Under the pieces are notes generated by a model. The model was given only the letters and a program-made list of their open reading frames with translations, was not told where the DNA came from and did not search any database. Source: Eulemur rufifrons (Eukaryota > Chordata > Mammalia > Primates > Lemuridae). From it: a DNA stretch of 64,000 nt. Numbering within the stretch: the stretch's first letter is position 1; each line of letters starts with the position of its first letter. Location: contig NC_091002.1 of assembly GCF_041146395.1 (NCBI RefSeq), positions 6,504,501-6,568,500 on the forward strand. The letters run 5' to 3'. The translations under genes and the position numbers were made by a program. Positions 22,888 through 35,640 of this stretch are shown piece after piece.

Positions 22888-24228
22888 CTAGGGTTAATTC
22901 TGGGCACATTGGGTCTGAGAGGCTGAGACGTCGCTGGGGGAGCTGGGAGGATTGCTGGGGAGCACGCTGGATCTGGGAGGAGGAGAGGCTGAGAGGGTTG
23001 CCTGGGGTGGTCAGCACAGACGGTGCTCATGGCCAGGAGCAGAGGGAGGCTGCCACGGAGGGCACAGGAAGAGGCTGAGGACCAGAACATAAGTGGCTGG
23101 GGAAGGAGGACCACAAAGGGCAAGAGCAGAAGTGACCGGTGGGGCGGGAGGCAAGCAGGCGCGAGTCCTGGAGCTGAGCGGACAGAGAGCATCGAGGAAG
23201 AAGCAGCCACCCTGAGTCAGATGATGCCAAGTGGTCTGGCAATCTCCATGCCCTCATGGTCCCTTCGTAGAGGTGAGCAACAAGGAGAAGAACATGTGTA
23301 CTTAAGTCACTCCCTTCGGACCCTTCTCACAGGGCAGTTCTCAGTGTGAGCTCCTAGGCCTGCAGAGGCACCTGCGCCCGAGACGCTTGTGTGAACATCA
23401 GAATAGACACGCAGTGGGGAGGCTGCCACTTAACTGCTTAAAAAAGAACCCAAAGCCTGAGATGGCCAGAGAGCCGTTCTGGCCACAGACGGGTTTCTAG
23501 CGCTGTTGAGGCCCCACTGGAGCAGGACCAGGCCAGGCGCCACCAGCTCGGCCACCTTGAGGAGGCCACAGAGGGTGGGGCCCTCGGGACCACAGTGACG
23601 CATGGTGGGCTCCCCTGTTGGGTGGGCGCGTGTCACCGCCCCCCCCACCTCCCAGTGCAGCAAGGATCCAGCAAGACCTGTGGGCAGAATACACGGAGAA
23701 CATTCTGGAACTTTGTGAAAAATCTCAATTATCACTTGACAAAATTCTGCACCATGCCACTTGCTGTTGTGGGGGAAATGCCTCATGAATGTTTGGTATG
23801 CTGAGAAGAAAACCTTGGCCGAGATATTTTTAGCAGCAGCTTCCAGGGCCATCTCTGAATTATGCAGCAGAAGCTGGCAGCACCATGAGTCAGCAGCAGA
23901 GTGCGACCGCCACGGCGAACCCGACTGGGCATGCAGAGCCCCGGGCAGCCCCAGCCCTTCTCCCTGGCTCAGGCACTGCCTGCTCCCACCCACTTCTGCT
24001 CTCCCGCGTGTCCGTGCAATTGGCCACTTCCAGCCTGGCTCTTTACCCCTCGCTGTGCAGCCAGGACAGCCCTCCTCCTGGTCTGGTTTCTCCGATGCCT
24101 GGCCTAGGTCAGCCCTGAGAACGTCCCCACTGGATGTGGCAGGTGACAAAGCCTCCCTCAGTCAGCCGAGGACAGACACTCTGTCCAAGCCCTCCCGGGC
24201 CTCCTGCCCTCCCAACGTCGCAGCTCAC
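22888..24228. other. GC-rich unique part of intron 2
   Basis: Positions 22890-23690 are purine/G-rich without recognisable repeats. Positions 23690-23900 are more AT-balanced and contain an AP-1/NF-E2-like motif. The remainder leads into exon 2. Confidence 0.5.
23885..23895 (+). promoter_or_regulatory. Possible NF-E2/MARE (AP-1-type) site
   Basis: ATGAGTCAGCA (reverse TGCTGACTCAT) fits the extended AP-1/NF-E2/NRF2/BACH consensus. It lies in a 200 bp non-repeat stretch about 330 bp upstream of exon 2's donor end on the plus axis. One motif is weak evidence on its own. Confidence 0.25.
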
Positions 24229-24369
24229 CTGGCAGGAGCGGAACTGGCTGACAAGTAGCGTGCACCGCTGGGGGTCCTTGCGCCCGTCCAGGCTGTCCAG
24301 CTCCGCGGCCACCTGGTTCAGCTCCTCATCTGCATAGTAGAACCGGGCAAGCAGCTGCGGGTCCGACCT
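24229..24369 (-). CDS. ZFYVE28: ZFYVE28 exon 2 (about residues 14-60)
   Basis: The 141 bp exon encodes 47 whole codons, starting [20 protein letters not shown] and ending SQFRSCQ, phase 0 at both ends. Acceptor on the minus strand is TTCTCCCACAG and donor is CAG|GTGAGC, both strong. The region opens the N-terminal LST2 domain, predicted helical and rich in charged residues; it precedes the FYVE finger by several hundred residues. The upstream exon that should supply the start codon and a short basic N-terminus is not found in the remaining 39.6 kb to the right, so this is a 5'-partial coding region. Identification rests on recall of the human protein, with no visible difference in this exon. 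Confidence 0.95.
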
Positions 24370-27300
24370 CTGTGGGAGAAAGGGGCTGGGCGTGTGAGTG
24401 GGCAGCCAGCCCACTGCCCGAGGGCAGCTGGAGTGGGCATCAGCGGTGGCCTGTCCTCAGACCTTCCACCCTGAGCAGCAGTGGCTCTCCCAGCAGCTTT
24501 TCATGCCAGGGCCTGTGGGGACACAGCTAAGGCTCGGCTGAGACCTCCTGCTTGCCCCTCAACCTGGCATCCCAGGTCCCTCTGTGTCCCACCCATGGCT
24601 GTGCCCTCCTCGTAGAAGGCTGCCCGAGGCTCTGGGGAAGCCAGACTGTTGGCTCCACCCCAGGGCCGAGGTCCTCAAACCCCCACTGACGAGAGCCCAC
24701 AGAAGAGGGCTCAGAAGAGTGGGTCCTAGCCCTCAGGATGGGGACATCAGCTCTAGTGGAAATGGTTTATTCACAAAACTAAACTAAGATGCCAAAGACA
24801 GCCACTAAAAGAAGCAGCCCAGAGTAACACAATAATATTTTACTCCACTTAAATGAAGAATGATTGACAATTTTCCATTCCCTATTCTCCAGAAACTTCT
24901 CAGCCCAGTGTCCAAAATGCCAGGAAATGCCAGTGCTTTGTGGCAGGAAACCTTAAACTCAGAGGCTCCCCTTCTACCAAATACATAGGGTGTTCCGGTC
25001 CTGGGTCTTGAAGTGCAATCGCCACCCTCAGGCAGAGAATCCAGGCTCCCCACCCCCTCCTTCAGCCCGTGGCCCACTCCCCCAGTCCACTCTGCCCCAG
25101 CCCACCACCTTCTCCATCCTACACACTGCAAGGACACCCGCCTCGGGGCCTTTGCTTGTTCCCTTGGATCTGAGTTCCAAGGAGTAAGAGAAGCCCACTG
25201 GAAAAGTGATGAAGCCCTCGAAAATATTTTTATAAAAAGGACTTTTCATAATCACAGAGAAAGACAAAGGAGAGGGAAATACACCAAATCACGCACGAGT
25301 TCAAATTTGCTGGCAATGTTACATACACACATACGTGTGCGCACACACGGCACAAAATTGACACGGTTCACTCTTGGTTCTACCTAAGAATTAGCACACG
25401 GTTGTGTTTATCACCTACGGTTTGTTAAATATGATAAGGGAGCTTCTTTTCATAATTTTCAGTTTCCCTTCTTCTTTCAATTGCCTGCTCAATTGAGCCT
25501 GTTTCCTCAATTCACTCTGGCCTCTGCCCCTCCCGTCTACGCGACCTTGTCCACGGTCGCCAGCGTCCACCAGTCCTGACTCTCCTGGGCAGCTTGACAT
25601 GCTGGCCCAGAGCCCTGGGGCAGGGAGAGGAGACCCCGAAAGGCTAGGGGCTGCCCAGGTCCCGACAGTTCCCAGGTGGACAGAGATAGCACAGGGTCTG
25701 CCACAGCGTCTTGAGGCCCAGCTCCAGTGACTGGCCAGGTGGACGTGTGACAGGCAGGGTCTGAGAGAAGCCCCCCCGAGACTTGTTGCAGGAGGCCAAG
25801 GCAGAGCCCTCTGTTCACTCACTCATTCGCCCGATGGATGCTCAAAGCACCCACTCTGCCAGGAGCTGGCTAGACCAGGAACGCGGCCGGGAGTGGGACA
25901 GACCCAGACCCCACCCCTACCCCCCGCCGCCTGGTACGCTGTGTCCCAGCTGGACTGAGGCCTTCACAGTCTCTCCCGTGTGTTCCTGCAGCCCCGACCA
26001 CTGCTTGCTGACAAGACACCATCTGGCCCAGCAAACAGGCCAGGCACTGAATTTAGGGCACCAAAGATGCTGCCACCAGGGACCTAAATCTCTGCTCTGA
26101 GAAAGAGGGCACCATGAGGGCCATGCCCAAACCCACCCAGGGAGTGACTCAGAATCAGTCTTTGTCCTGGCACCAAAAACCTCGCCCCGTATAAACAGAC
26201 CAAATATTCACACCAAGTGCCTCTGCTTGGCTAGCAGAGGAGAAGGCTCAGCAACGCTGCAGGTGCGTGAAAGGCTGACGGTGGCCATGGAGCTGCACAT
26301 GAAGCCCTGCCCATCACAGGCTCCAAGGCTGTCACCCACCCCACGATGGACCAAGGAGGGGACTGAGCCTCCGAGGACTGCACGCACATCCCCTCAGCTC
26401 ACCCACACATTCCCTCCTCCGTGCTATGGAGAGACTGCAAACAACTACCGTGTGAGCACATGAGTGTGTATGCATGTGAGTGCGCACGTGTGCATGCATC
26501 TGTGTGCATGACTATGTGAGTGTGAATAGGTACATTGTGCACATGCACACGTGCATGTAAGCATCTGTGTGTGTGCATGTGTGTGTGAAAGCCAGAGTGT
26601 GCATGTGTGCACGTGTGATCAGCCCGGGGTGAGGGCCTGGAGTGGGAGGTGTGGAGCAGGCTGGTGTCCCTCAGCCCTGGGGTCTTGCCCCCGCCATGCT
26701 GCCCCATACCGGCTCCCTGAATTCATGGTCCAAAGCAGGCCCATTTTCTGTCCTCCTCAGGGGGCCTCCTCAGTGCTTTAGGGTAGAAGCTGGGGAAGGG
26801 GCAAAGTCAGCCTGGACAAAAGGACCAGAAACTCTCTCTAACTGCCCCCCACCTGGGTGCAGGCTCATACCTTCAGGGCCGGGCAGGCAACAAAAAGGAG
26901 GCAGGAAGACTGAGGGAGCAGTAGGGCCAGTGGAGGACAGGAAAGGGCACGCCACCCACGCACACTTGGAAGGGCTCAAGGAAGAAGAAAGAGAGCCCAG
27001 GACAAGCAAAGCCTGTCTGGGGGACACATTCAGCCCTGTGGCCACCCAAAGGCCACCCCACTGAGAAGGCACTGTGTGGTTTTAAGCACACGCAGCTCTC
27101 TACCCAGGAGCAAGGCAGCAACACCACGGGAATGACACTGGGAGCCCAGTACCCAGGGCCGTGCTTCTCAGGTATAATTACGGAGGCATCATTTCAAACT
27201 TCTCCACCATCTCTCTGTAGGCGACTTCCATCCCTTGCAGGCCGTGCCCACCCCCTCCTGTCTTAACTCTATGAAGACAGAACCATTAGAACCTGACGAC

Positions 27301-28074
27301 TCTCGGCTGCTAGCTGAGGCTACTAGCTTTAGTGCCAGCTGGAGGAAAGATGCCACTCGGGAAAGGGGATTCCACCTTCTGCTTTAGAGCAGAAATCTCA
27401 CAGGTTTGACCACACGCTTGTAGGCAGGTGAGATGCAGGTGCCACGTCCTGCCGCCCCATGGAGAAGAGCCACCAAGGAACTGGTGTCTGCAATGGGATC
27501 AAACACAGCGGTGCTCATGGTCTTCCACCTCCAGGATCCCAGTGCTCAGGCAGTTGTCAGGTGGTGACCACCCGAGCTCGGGTCCTCCTTGTGGTCTCTG
27601 CCGCTGGGGTGGACGGGCTGCCGCTGGACAGGGCTGAGCCTGCACCACTTCAGCAGCTCCCATGCGGCCTGTGGCCCTGAGACAGCGGTGAGCTCGTCTC
27701 AATCCAGGCCACACTCCTTCAACACCCCCCTCACCTCCCTGCCCCACCTGCACAAAGCTGCCCACTGGAAAAGAACATTACCAAACACCCGGTATCCCCG
27801 AGAGAAGGGTGCTCATGCCACGATGCTCCCAGGAAAGCACAAGCTCAGAGGTTGAAAACACCGAAGCTGCTCAGGGGTCCCAGGTGCCCATGGGGCCCAG
27901 GTTGTGGCCTCCACCCCAGCCTCCCCATTAGAGCCTCCCCAAATACAGTCCACAGGGTTTGGCTGGGTCCTCATAAACTGAGGGGGTCACTGGGCGAATC
28001 ACACTGCCCAGGCCTTCTTGCTGGCAGGGCTGGCTTGTGGGGCCAGATGGGGTGGATTCACTGTGCTCTTACTA
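24370..28074. other. Unique GC-rich intronic stretch
   Basis: No genes or clear transposons. There is an AT-rich patch at 24780-24900 and a degenerate TG/CA-rich segment at about 26455-26625 (TGTGTGCATG-type, alternating purine-pyrimidine). Long open frames here lack family resemblance. Confidence 0.5.
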
Positions 28075-28440
28075 TGGGCTAAACTGTGTCCCCCCAAATT
28101 CATACATTGAAGCCCTAACCCATGACCTAAAAATGTGACTGTATCTGGAGACAGGATCTTTAAAGAGGTTGTATCATGAGGGTGGGCTCTAATCCAATAT
28201 GCCTGGTGTCCTCAAAGGAGAGGAGACTGGGACACAGACACACACATGGAAGAATGACCATGTGAGGACACAGGGAGAAGGCAGCCGTTTGCAAGCAAGC
28301 GGAGGGGCCTTGGAAGGAACCAGCCCCGCCCACACCTTAGTCTTAGACTTCAGGCCTCCAGGACTGTGAGACAATATATTTCTACTGTTTAACTTGCCCA
28401 GTCTGGGGTACTTTGTCATGACTGCCCGAGGAAGCTGGTG
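28075..28440 (+). mobile_element. MLT1-like (ERVL-MaLR) solo LTR
   Basis: Phrases in order fit MLT1 LTRs: GGGCTAAACTGTGTCCCCCC, AAATGTGACTGTATCTGGAG, GGGCTCTAATCCAATATGCC, CCTCCAGGACTGTGAGACAA, TGCCCAGTCTGGGGTACTTT. It is old and diverged. The subtype is uncertain. Confidence 0.65.
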
Positions 28441-29138
28441 CAGACCTACTGCAGACCAGCCAGGAGCAGGCTGGAAGCTGCCCTCACCTCAGACCCTGCA
28501 GCCGCCACAGCATCCACTAAAGAGGGCCCCAGGTGAGCAGAGCCACTGCTGTGTCCTCACCTGTGCCGTGCCATGATGGTCATCTAGTGAAGCCGCTAAG
28601 TAAAACCGACATTATGGGTTTGTACAACTCTCAAGACGCTGCTCTCGGGGCTGGCTCGAGCCTCCCTAACAGACCTTGTGGGCCCCCATCCACCCAGACA
28701 GTGCCCCCTTGGGCTCTGGGCCTGGGCATGGCAGCAGTTAACCACCTCTGAGCAAATGCTCAGCATTTACATGACCTTCCATGTCACTGTGGTCCTCTCT
28801 GATTTGGGGAAAATCACTGTGATATCTATGACCGTGGGCTCCGACAGGATGACTGCTTGACTGTTGGTGGGAAAGGGGCATCCCGAACAGCAGGTCTGAA
28901 ACCAACCCCTCCCCCACCCTGGGAATGGGACAGGCGCTAACGTCCCCACCACCCAACACCAACCCTGAGTGATAACATTCTCCAAACCTGCGTCACACTG
29001 TCCAGCGAGAGGGCACCTTGGCACAGCAGCCAGCCTGCTCAGCACCCGCTCTGGTTTGACCTCGATTTCATTAACTTAAAGACCTTCAAACCAGACCTCC
29101 AAAGGTGGTGACCATTACTGAAGAGAGAGCCGTAATCA

Positions 29139-29139
<1 letters not shown>

Positions 29140-29174
<35 letters not shown>
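29140..29174 (+). repeat. (CA)n microsatellite
   Basis: About 35 bp of uninterrupted AC repeats. Confidence 0.97.
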
Positions 29175-29175
<1 letters not shown>

Positions 29176-29394
29176 CAGAAGAAATGAAGAGAACTCGGGG
29201 AAAAGGAACAAGCATTGCTGAAACACAAAAGGCCTGCCCTGAGCTGCTTTTCAGCCCCTCAGGATGTATTTCAGAGGGAAGAATTCAAAGTTCCTTGTGT
29301 GTCCCTCATGTCCTCGATCAAAAGCACCCCAGACCCCAAGGCCATGAGAGGTTGACACCTCCAGGCAGGGGTCCCAGGAAATTAATTAACACAA

Positions 29395-29760
29395 CTCACA
29401 AAATTTAATTTTTCCTGATTAATAGACTCTGAAAGAAAATTTTTGGTACTAAATTTCCATCTCTAAATATGCAGAGTGTGAAGCAAACAATTATAATCTC
29501 AACTTGCTCGTGACTTAGAGCTAAATTAACCCCGCGGGCTCTGGGCTCACCCTCCAGTCAGCTTGCAGGCAGGACTGATGAGCCAGAGGAGTTAACGTTT
29601 AGAAACCTGCCAAACTCTCTCTCTTTGATTTGCATCTGGCAGCCTTATGCAACATTTTAAAATTAAATCTTAAGTTTTTAAGTGTCCCTCAGTAAAACGT
29701 GCACAACAAAGGGAATCAATTGATATAAATATGAAAAACTAGTCACCTTGTTAAAGTTGG
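29395..29760. other. AT-rich non-repeat island
   Basis: Sequence such as CTGATTAATAGACTCTG, AAACAATTATAATCTC and AGCTAAATTAACC is rich in TAAT-type cores, inside GC-rich intron. I recognise no repeat. It could be conserved non-coding DNA or an old unrecognised repeat. Confidence 0.3.
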
Positions 29761-29765
29761 GTTTT

Positions 29766-30050
<285 letters not shown>

Positions 30051-30059
30051 TTACCTTGC

Positions 30060-33000
30060 TAAAAGTTTTGAAATAAAAATTATAAAAGAATAAACTAAAA
30101 TCCAGTAGGAATGTCTTTTAAAATCATACCATGTCAATATTTTCTCAAAGTTAAATTCATAGCAGTGAAAGTTTTTACTGTTAAAAGAAATCAGAAATAA
30201 AGCCCAGAATAAAAACATTCAGTTTAGGAAATTAGATGACTACTGAACAAGCATTTTCAAAAAAGGCAAGAGAAAATATGCAATAACAAAGCAGTCCTGA
30301 ATAAGTTCAAAAGTACAAAGCAGAATTGACTCATTCAGAGCTAATTTTGTAAAGTTGATGAAATTGTTGATTCATTCAACACCTGGTCCTTATCACAGGA
30401 TGTGGCTGCAGGTGGGAGCTGCACACTGGACACAGAGGGCAGGAGAGCTGTAGTGCACTACAGAGCCCAGGCCCTGCCCTTCGGCCCCCGTCTGAGCCCT
30501 GCATACGATGACCATGGAGTGTCTCCCAGCAGTTCCGATGGCTCCCGGTGCCTGGCCATCATGGGCTGCCCCTGGAAGGAGTGGGCCCCCAGCCCTGCAC
30601 ACAGCACTGCTCATCAGAGCCCTCTGTGAGGTCATCCTGTACGATACCTTTGACCCAGACAAGGAGGCTGGAACTCAGGAAGGTAACTAATAACCAAGGT
30701 CACATCACTGGAGGCCAGGGAGGCATCTATGTGGGGAAAGGGAGGGGGTGGGAGAGGCCAGGCCTGGATCCCTTTTACACCCTTGCTTCCAAGATATGAC
30801 GTAAATACTGCAGTTGGAGGACCTTAAAAGGATACCTTGTCACTCCAGGACAGCAGCATCACAGTCTTGGGCAAGCTCCAGAGGAGAAAGACAGGAGCAG
30901 GCAGGTTGTGGGACAGGTGGGCAGGACAGACAGAAGGACAGGCAGCATGGTCAGACCAGAAAGGACCAGCCACTGCCCCCAAGTATGCCCAGCTGGAGTG
31001 GAGCCCAGTCCTGCACCCCCACCTGCCTCCCCCCAGCAACTATCCCCAGGACACAAGCTGGGCTCTGAACACCCCATGCGGCCAGGTCTCTGCTCCCCAC
31101 TGACCCAGCACTCAGCCATAGGGACCCCATAGGTTTGCCTTCCAGATCTCAGCAAATCCCCAGGAGGTGGTAGCCACATGTGGACTCCAGCTAGACAGAT
31201 GCCGGAGAGCTCAGGGGTTAGGGCTAGATGCTCAAGGTGCCACTCTGGGCCCTGGCCTCTCCTGGACCAGCTGTCCAGGAAAGCCTTGGCCTCCCTGCTT
31301 CAACAGCAGGAATCTAAGAACATCACAAAGAAGCCAGAGAAAAGCCTATGGTTGGGGCATCCAAATTCAGCTGCTCCCCAGCCCCGGGCGCACGAAGCTG
31401 CCCAGGCCATGCCTGACTGTCAAGGAAACCCACTGACCTGGGAGACAACAGGTCCCCAGGGCCAGAATGCTCACTGCCTCCAAACACTGACCCAGACCTG
31501 GTGTCCCTGTGTAGCCATGACCCACGTCTATCCCCAGTGTGGGCCTCATCCATAGCAGGATGCCCCGGGCGCTGCCATGTCAAGGCCCCACTGACCTGGC
31601 AGCACCACTGGCTACCCCTCAAGGAGTCTGGTGCCCCAGACAGGACAAACTCCAGTCACCCCATGTGGCAGCCCTACTGTCCCACTCACCTATGGTGGCT
31701 GGTTACTACTGGCCCAGCACAGCCCACCTGCCTTCCTTCTCCACCCCGAGCTGGAGCCCCTCGGGCTGAGGATGGCATGCCCGGTCAGCAGGAGGCCTGG
31801 CAGGAGACTGGGGGTGGAACGGTCCTTCCTCCTGCCCTTTCCTGCCCTGGCTTCAGCAGGGGTCTTTCTCCCCTCCCCCACCAGCCACAGCTCCTGCCAG
31901 CCCCGCCCACCCTGCTCTCTCTGAGGACTTGGGTACCTCCCTGTGCCTTCCACGAAGAGGATCCCCATGGTCCCCTCAACCCTGCCCACACAGTGTGTCC
32001 CCAGCACAGCCCATCAGGGTGCTGCGAGACAGCCAGCTGCTTCCTCCCAGGACTCAGGAGGTCCAGGAAGTCCTAGAATTGGTGGGTGTGGCCTGAGCAC
32101 AGTTTAATCACAAATACAACCATTGGCAGGTCTGCTGTGAGAGCAGCATATACATCGTCCAACTCAGGTAATCCCTGCAGGCGCCATCTCCATTCGGCCT
32201 TGGACCAACCCAGTTCTCTCCTCTTTCTTGACTGCAGTTCTCAAGAATAACTGCAGAATGTGCTGAGAATGTAACAGCCTGAGATGGGGGACTGCCTGCC
32301 CTGGACAGCGGCTTTCCTCGCTCCCCTGGAAGCAGGGCGTCATCAAAGCCTTGCCCAGTGAGTCACACGGCCCCTGCAGTGCTTAACCTGGGGTGGGCTG
32401 CTTTTCAGGGTCCCTCAGCTGCAGTGCAAAGTAGGGCACGCACAGTTAGGATTTCATCTGCCCTGGGCAGCTTTCCAGAGCTTTGGGGGATCGGCTCACA
32501 GTGAATCCAAGACTTCTTCCCTTGCTGCCTATTTGTAACAAACCGGCTCCGTGTAATTTGTGTGTGAGTGTGTGTCTCACCAGACTCAAATAGTCAGTGC
32601 ATGGTGGACCTGAACAGTAGCCAGGATGCTGTGGGCAGAAGTATATGGTCTACTGTTCTGGTGGTTGGCATGTTATGGTCTTTGCTATTCTCCAAGCAGT
32701 GGGAGTCCTCTCTTGGGACTGGTAATTAGCAAACCTGCTTTGCAATCCTCACCACCCCAGGGGAGGTCAGGGCCATCCCTCAGTCCACAGAGGGGAGAAC
32801 CCAGACCCAGAGAGGTTCACAAAGGCACCCAAGATCCCACATCCAATAAACAGTGGGGCTGGCACTCCAAAGTCACTCAGCCTGCCTGGCAGAGGAAGAC
32901 TTATTCTGTGACTCAGTTTCCCTACTTACTCCTGCTGTGTCCACGTGAGCCCAGAAGGACAGGTGTGGGTCGGGCTTGGCCACCCTGTGGGCCACCTAGG

Positions 33001-34380
33001 GGGAAGGAGGCTGGGTGGGGCACAGAGAGCCAGGCGAGGGTGCCCCCACATCTCCCCAGGCAGGGCTGCACCAGGGGGAGGGTCTGCTGGGAGGGTGCAG
33101 AGTGAGTGGAGGCCACCAGCCTAAAACGCCAGGAGGTCGGTGGTGTCTCCAGAGTGAAATGGGATTGGGGAGAGGCCCAGGACCAGCAGCCAGGACAGCA
33201 TCTGGCAGGGGCAAGAGGGAAAGGACACTCAGCGTTTTCTCACGCGCACTTGCAGGGTGGGCCTTGGATCACTGCCTCAAGGTGCCTATGTGTGTGCATG
33301 TACCTGCATGTGTGCCTGCATCGTGTCCCTGAGTCCGGCCGCCTGCAGCAGGACCTCTCAGCCCATGCAGGGACAGGACGTGTGAACTGCCACCTTCAGC
33401 CTCAGACGGGGGTCTGGGCGGGTCATCCGGGTGGAACTCCCACTTGCAGAAATGCCAGGCGGCCTTGCCTGGTGCCTCCCTGGCCAGTCCTGGCCCACAG
33501 ACTCCCACAGGGCAGAGCCCCCCCCCTTCAGGTCCACTCCACAAAGCTCTGACCCTTCAGAGCCCTGAACCAGGGGGACCAACCTGAGGACAGGTCAAAG
33601 CTCACACTCTGGCCTGACTCAAGCGGCTCTCCCCACTCAGGTACCAAGACAGCCAGCCTGGCTGGGCCTTGGTTCCGGTGTGCCAGGCCTGGCCTCATGG
33701 GGAGACCCTCCCCAGGCCTGTCAGCTCTGGCCTCCATTGGACTCTGGGTTATAGAACTCTGAGAGTCACCCTGACACCAGAAGACCCCAAGGAGCCAGCT
33801 GCAGCATGACTCTGTAAGGGAAAGGGAACACCTGTTTGTTTCCTGGCCCACGAGGTCCATAGCCCCAAGGCTGGGTGCTCCTCTCTACCCACTTGAGGGG
33901 TACATGTGAGAGGGTAGGGCCCCCTCCTCAGCTGGGCAAGGCAAGGACTTATCCGTGTGACCTGTTCTCAGGGAACCAAGGCAAGCAAACATCATGCAGC
34001 CCAACCTCACAGTAAACTCAAAGGTGGCTCTAGAACTCCTCCCCACACATCCACCTGCAGGAAGGATGCTGAAGCTGAATATGCACGTCCACAAAGGGGG
34101 CCACGTCCTCTCAAAGAGATGGGGGGGTGGTGGGACGGATGCAACACATAAATACAATGTCCAGTCACTGCAACGAAAAGTCACAAAATCTTACCCACAC
34201 CTAAGAGATTCACACACAAATTCTGAGATGGAATTTTAAACCTGACTAAATTTTTGTTTAAAATACTTTCACAGCTGTAACCAGTGTTGCCCAAAATGGT
34301 GTCTGGTAGGAAGATGCATTGCAAAGCTGCACGCGGGCCTCCCTGGGAGGCAAGCCCAGGTCTCTGCAGTTTCCCCAATG
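30060..34380. other. Unique intronic stretch
   Basis: Positions 30060-30390 are AT-rich and unrecognised. Positions 30390-34200 are GC-rich with no identified gene. A reversed MIR-like piece lies near 32770-32890 (CCCAGAGAGGTTCACAAAGG). No transposon is recognised elsewhere. Confidence 0.45.
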
Positions 34381-34387
34381 GTCTGGG

Positions 34388-35640
34388 GAAGTTTGGAATG
34401 TCCGATTTCCCCATGTTCTAATTCTAACAGTTGATATCTCTGACATTTCACCTTCACACTTCTTGTTTTAAGTTTATTGTGAAGGGACATCCTCTGTCTT
34501 TCAGATGCACATTTTGACTTATTATTATCTTTCAAATATTTTTTTTAAGAGCAACTTTTATGAAACCATGGATAAGTCAAAAATTCGTGTTATTTTAGCA
34601 TACGAGTTCCACTGTGGAACTAATGCAGTGCAGACAGCTCAAAATATCAACAAAGTGTTTGGGAAGGACATGGCTGATGAATGCACAGTGTATGTTGATG
34701 CTTTGAGAAGTTCTGTTCTGGTGACTTTTATCTTGAAAATGAGCCACGTGGGTGACCTGAGACCAAGGTGGATAATGATGAGCTGAAAGCTGTAGCGGAA
34801 GCGAATCCATCTCAACATATGCGTGAATTAGCAGCAAGGTTTGGTGTTACTATTCCAACAATATGGGACCATTTGAAACAAACAGGCAAGGTTAAGAAGC
34901 TGGATAGATGAAAGAATTAAACAAATTCAGAAGAGAAATCGTCTCGAAACTTGCCTTTCTTTGCTGTCACGACATAAAGGTGAACCATTTCTACACCGTA
35001 TTAAGCGTGATGAAAAATGGATTCTTTTTTACAATTGCAAGCGTTTGGTACAATGGCTGCATAAAGATGAGGTGCCGAAACACAGTTCAAAACTGAATAT
35101 TCATCAAAAAAAGCTAATGGCGTCTGTTTGGTGGTCCAGCGCTGGCATCCACTACAGCTTCATGAACTTGGTCAGTCGATTACAGCGGATGTCTACTGCA
35201 ACCAGTTGGATGAAATGATGAGGATGTGATTAAGCAGCCGAGACTGGTCAATAGAGACAGGCCAATCCTCTTGCAAGACAATGCTCGACCACATGTCACA
35301 CAAACAACGCTGCTCAAACGACAGAGGCTGGACTTGGAAACTCTCTGTCATCCACCATATTCCCTGGTCCTTGCACCATCTGACTGCCACTTCTTCCAGG
35401 CTTTGGACCACTTCTTGCAAGGAAAATATTACATTCTCAACAAGCTGTGGAAAACACCTGTCACGATCCCATCACCACTCGTTCTCCAGGCTTCTTCGCT
35501 GCCAGCATAAACAAGCTACTGTTAAAATAGCAAAACTATGTTGATAGTTTAGGTGCATAGTTTAATTAATTGTACTGCTTCTTGTTTGAGATATAATAAC
35601 TACATTTTTGATTCAAAATCGGACACTTCATATTTAATGA
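34388..35640 (+). mobile_element. Decayed mariner (Hsmar2-like) transposon
   Basis: Inverted ends GAATGTCCGATTT (34396-34408) and AAAATCGGACACTTC (35615-35629) bound about 1.25 kb. The transposase can be followed across three frames: start MDKSKIRVILAYEF at 34568, the HTH-side VTIPTIWDHLKQTGKVKK-type segment near 34850, DEKWILF near 35010, WWSSAGIHYSFMN near 35130, QDNARPH near 35276 and APSDCHFF near 35373. All three Asp positions of the mariner DDD triad are still visible. Frameshifts and deletions make the copy non-functional. The subfamily is assigned from memory of Hsmar2. Confidence 0.85.
34568..35520 (+). pseudogene. Mariner transposase pseudogene
   Basis: This coding remnant starts at ATGGATAAGTC and passes through frames seen at 34505-34786, 34961-35218 and 35226-35510. 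The N-terminal paired-type DNA-binding region, the WVPHEL-linker region (deleted) and the catalytic domain are recognisable but out of phase with each other. It is shorter than the roughly 345-residue mariner transposase because of internal losses. Confidence 0.8.

Noticed and set aside
23430..24149. 239-codon minus-strand frame just downstream of exon 2
   Set aside because: It sits in intron 2 and does not continue the exon 2 frame through its clear GTGAGC donor.
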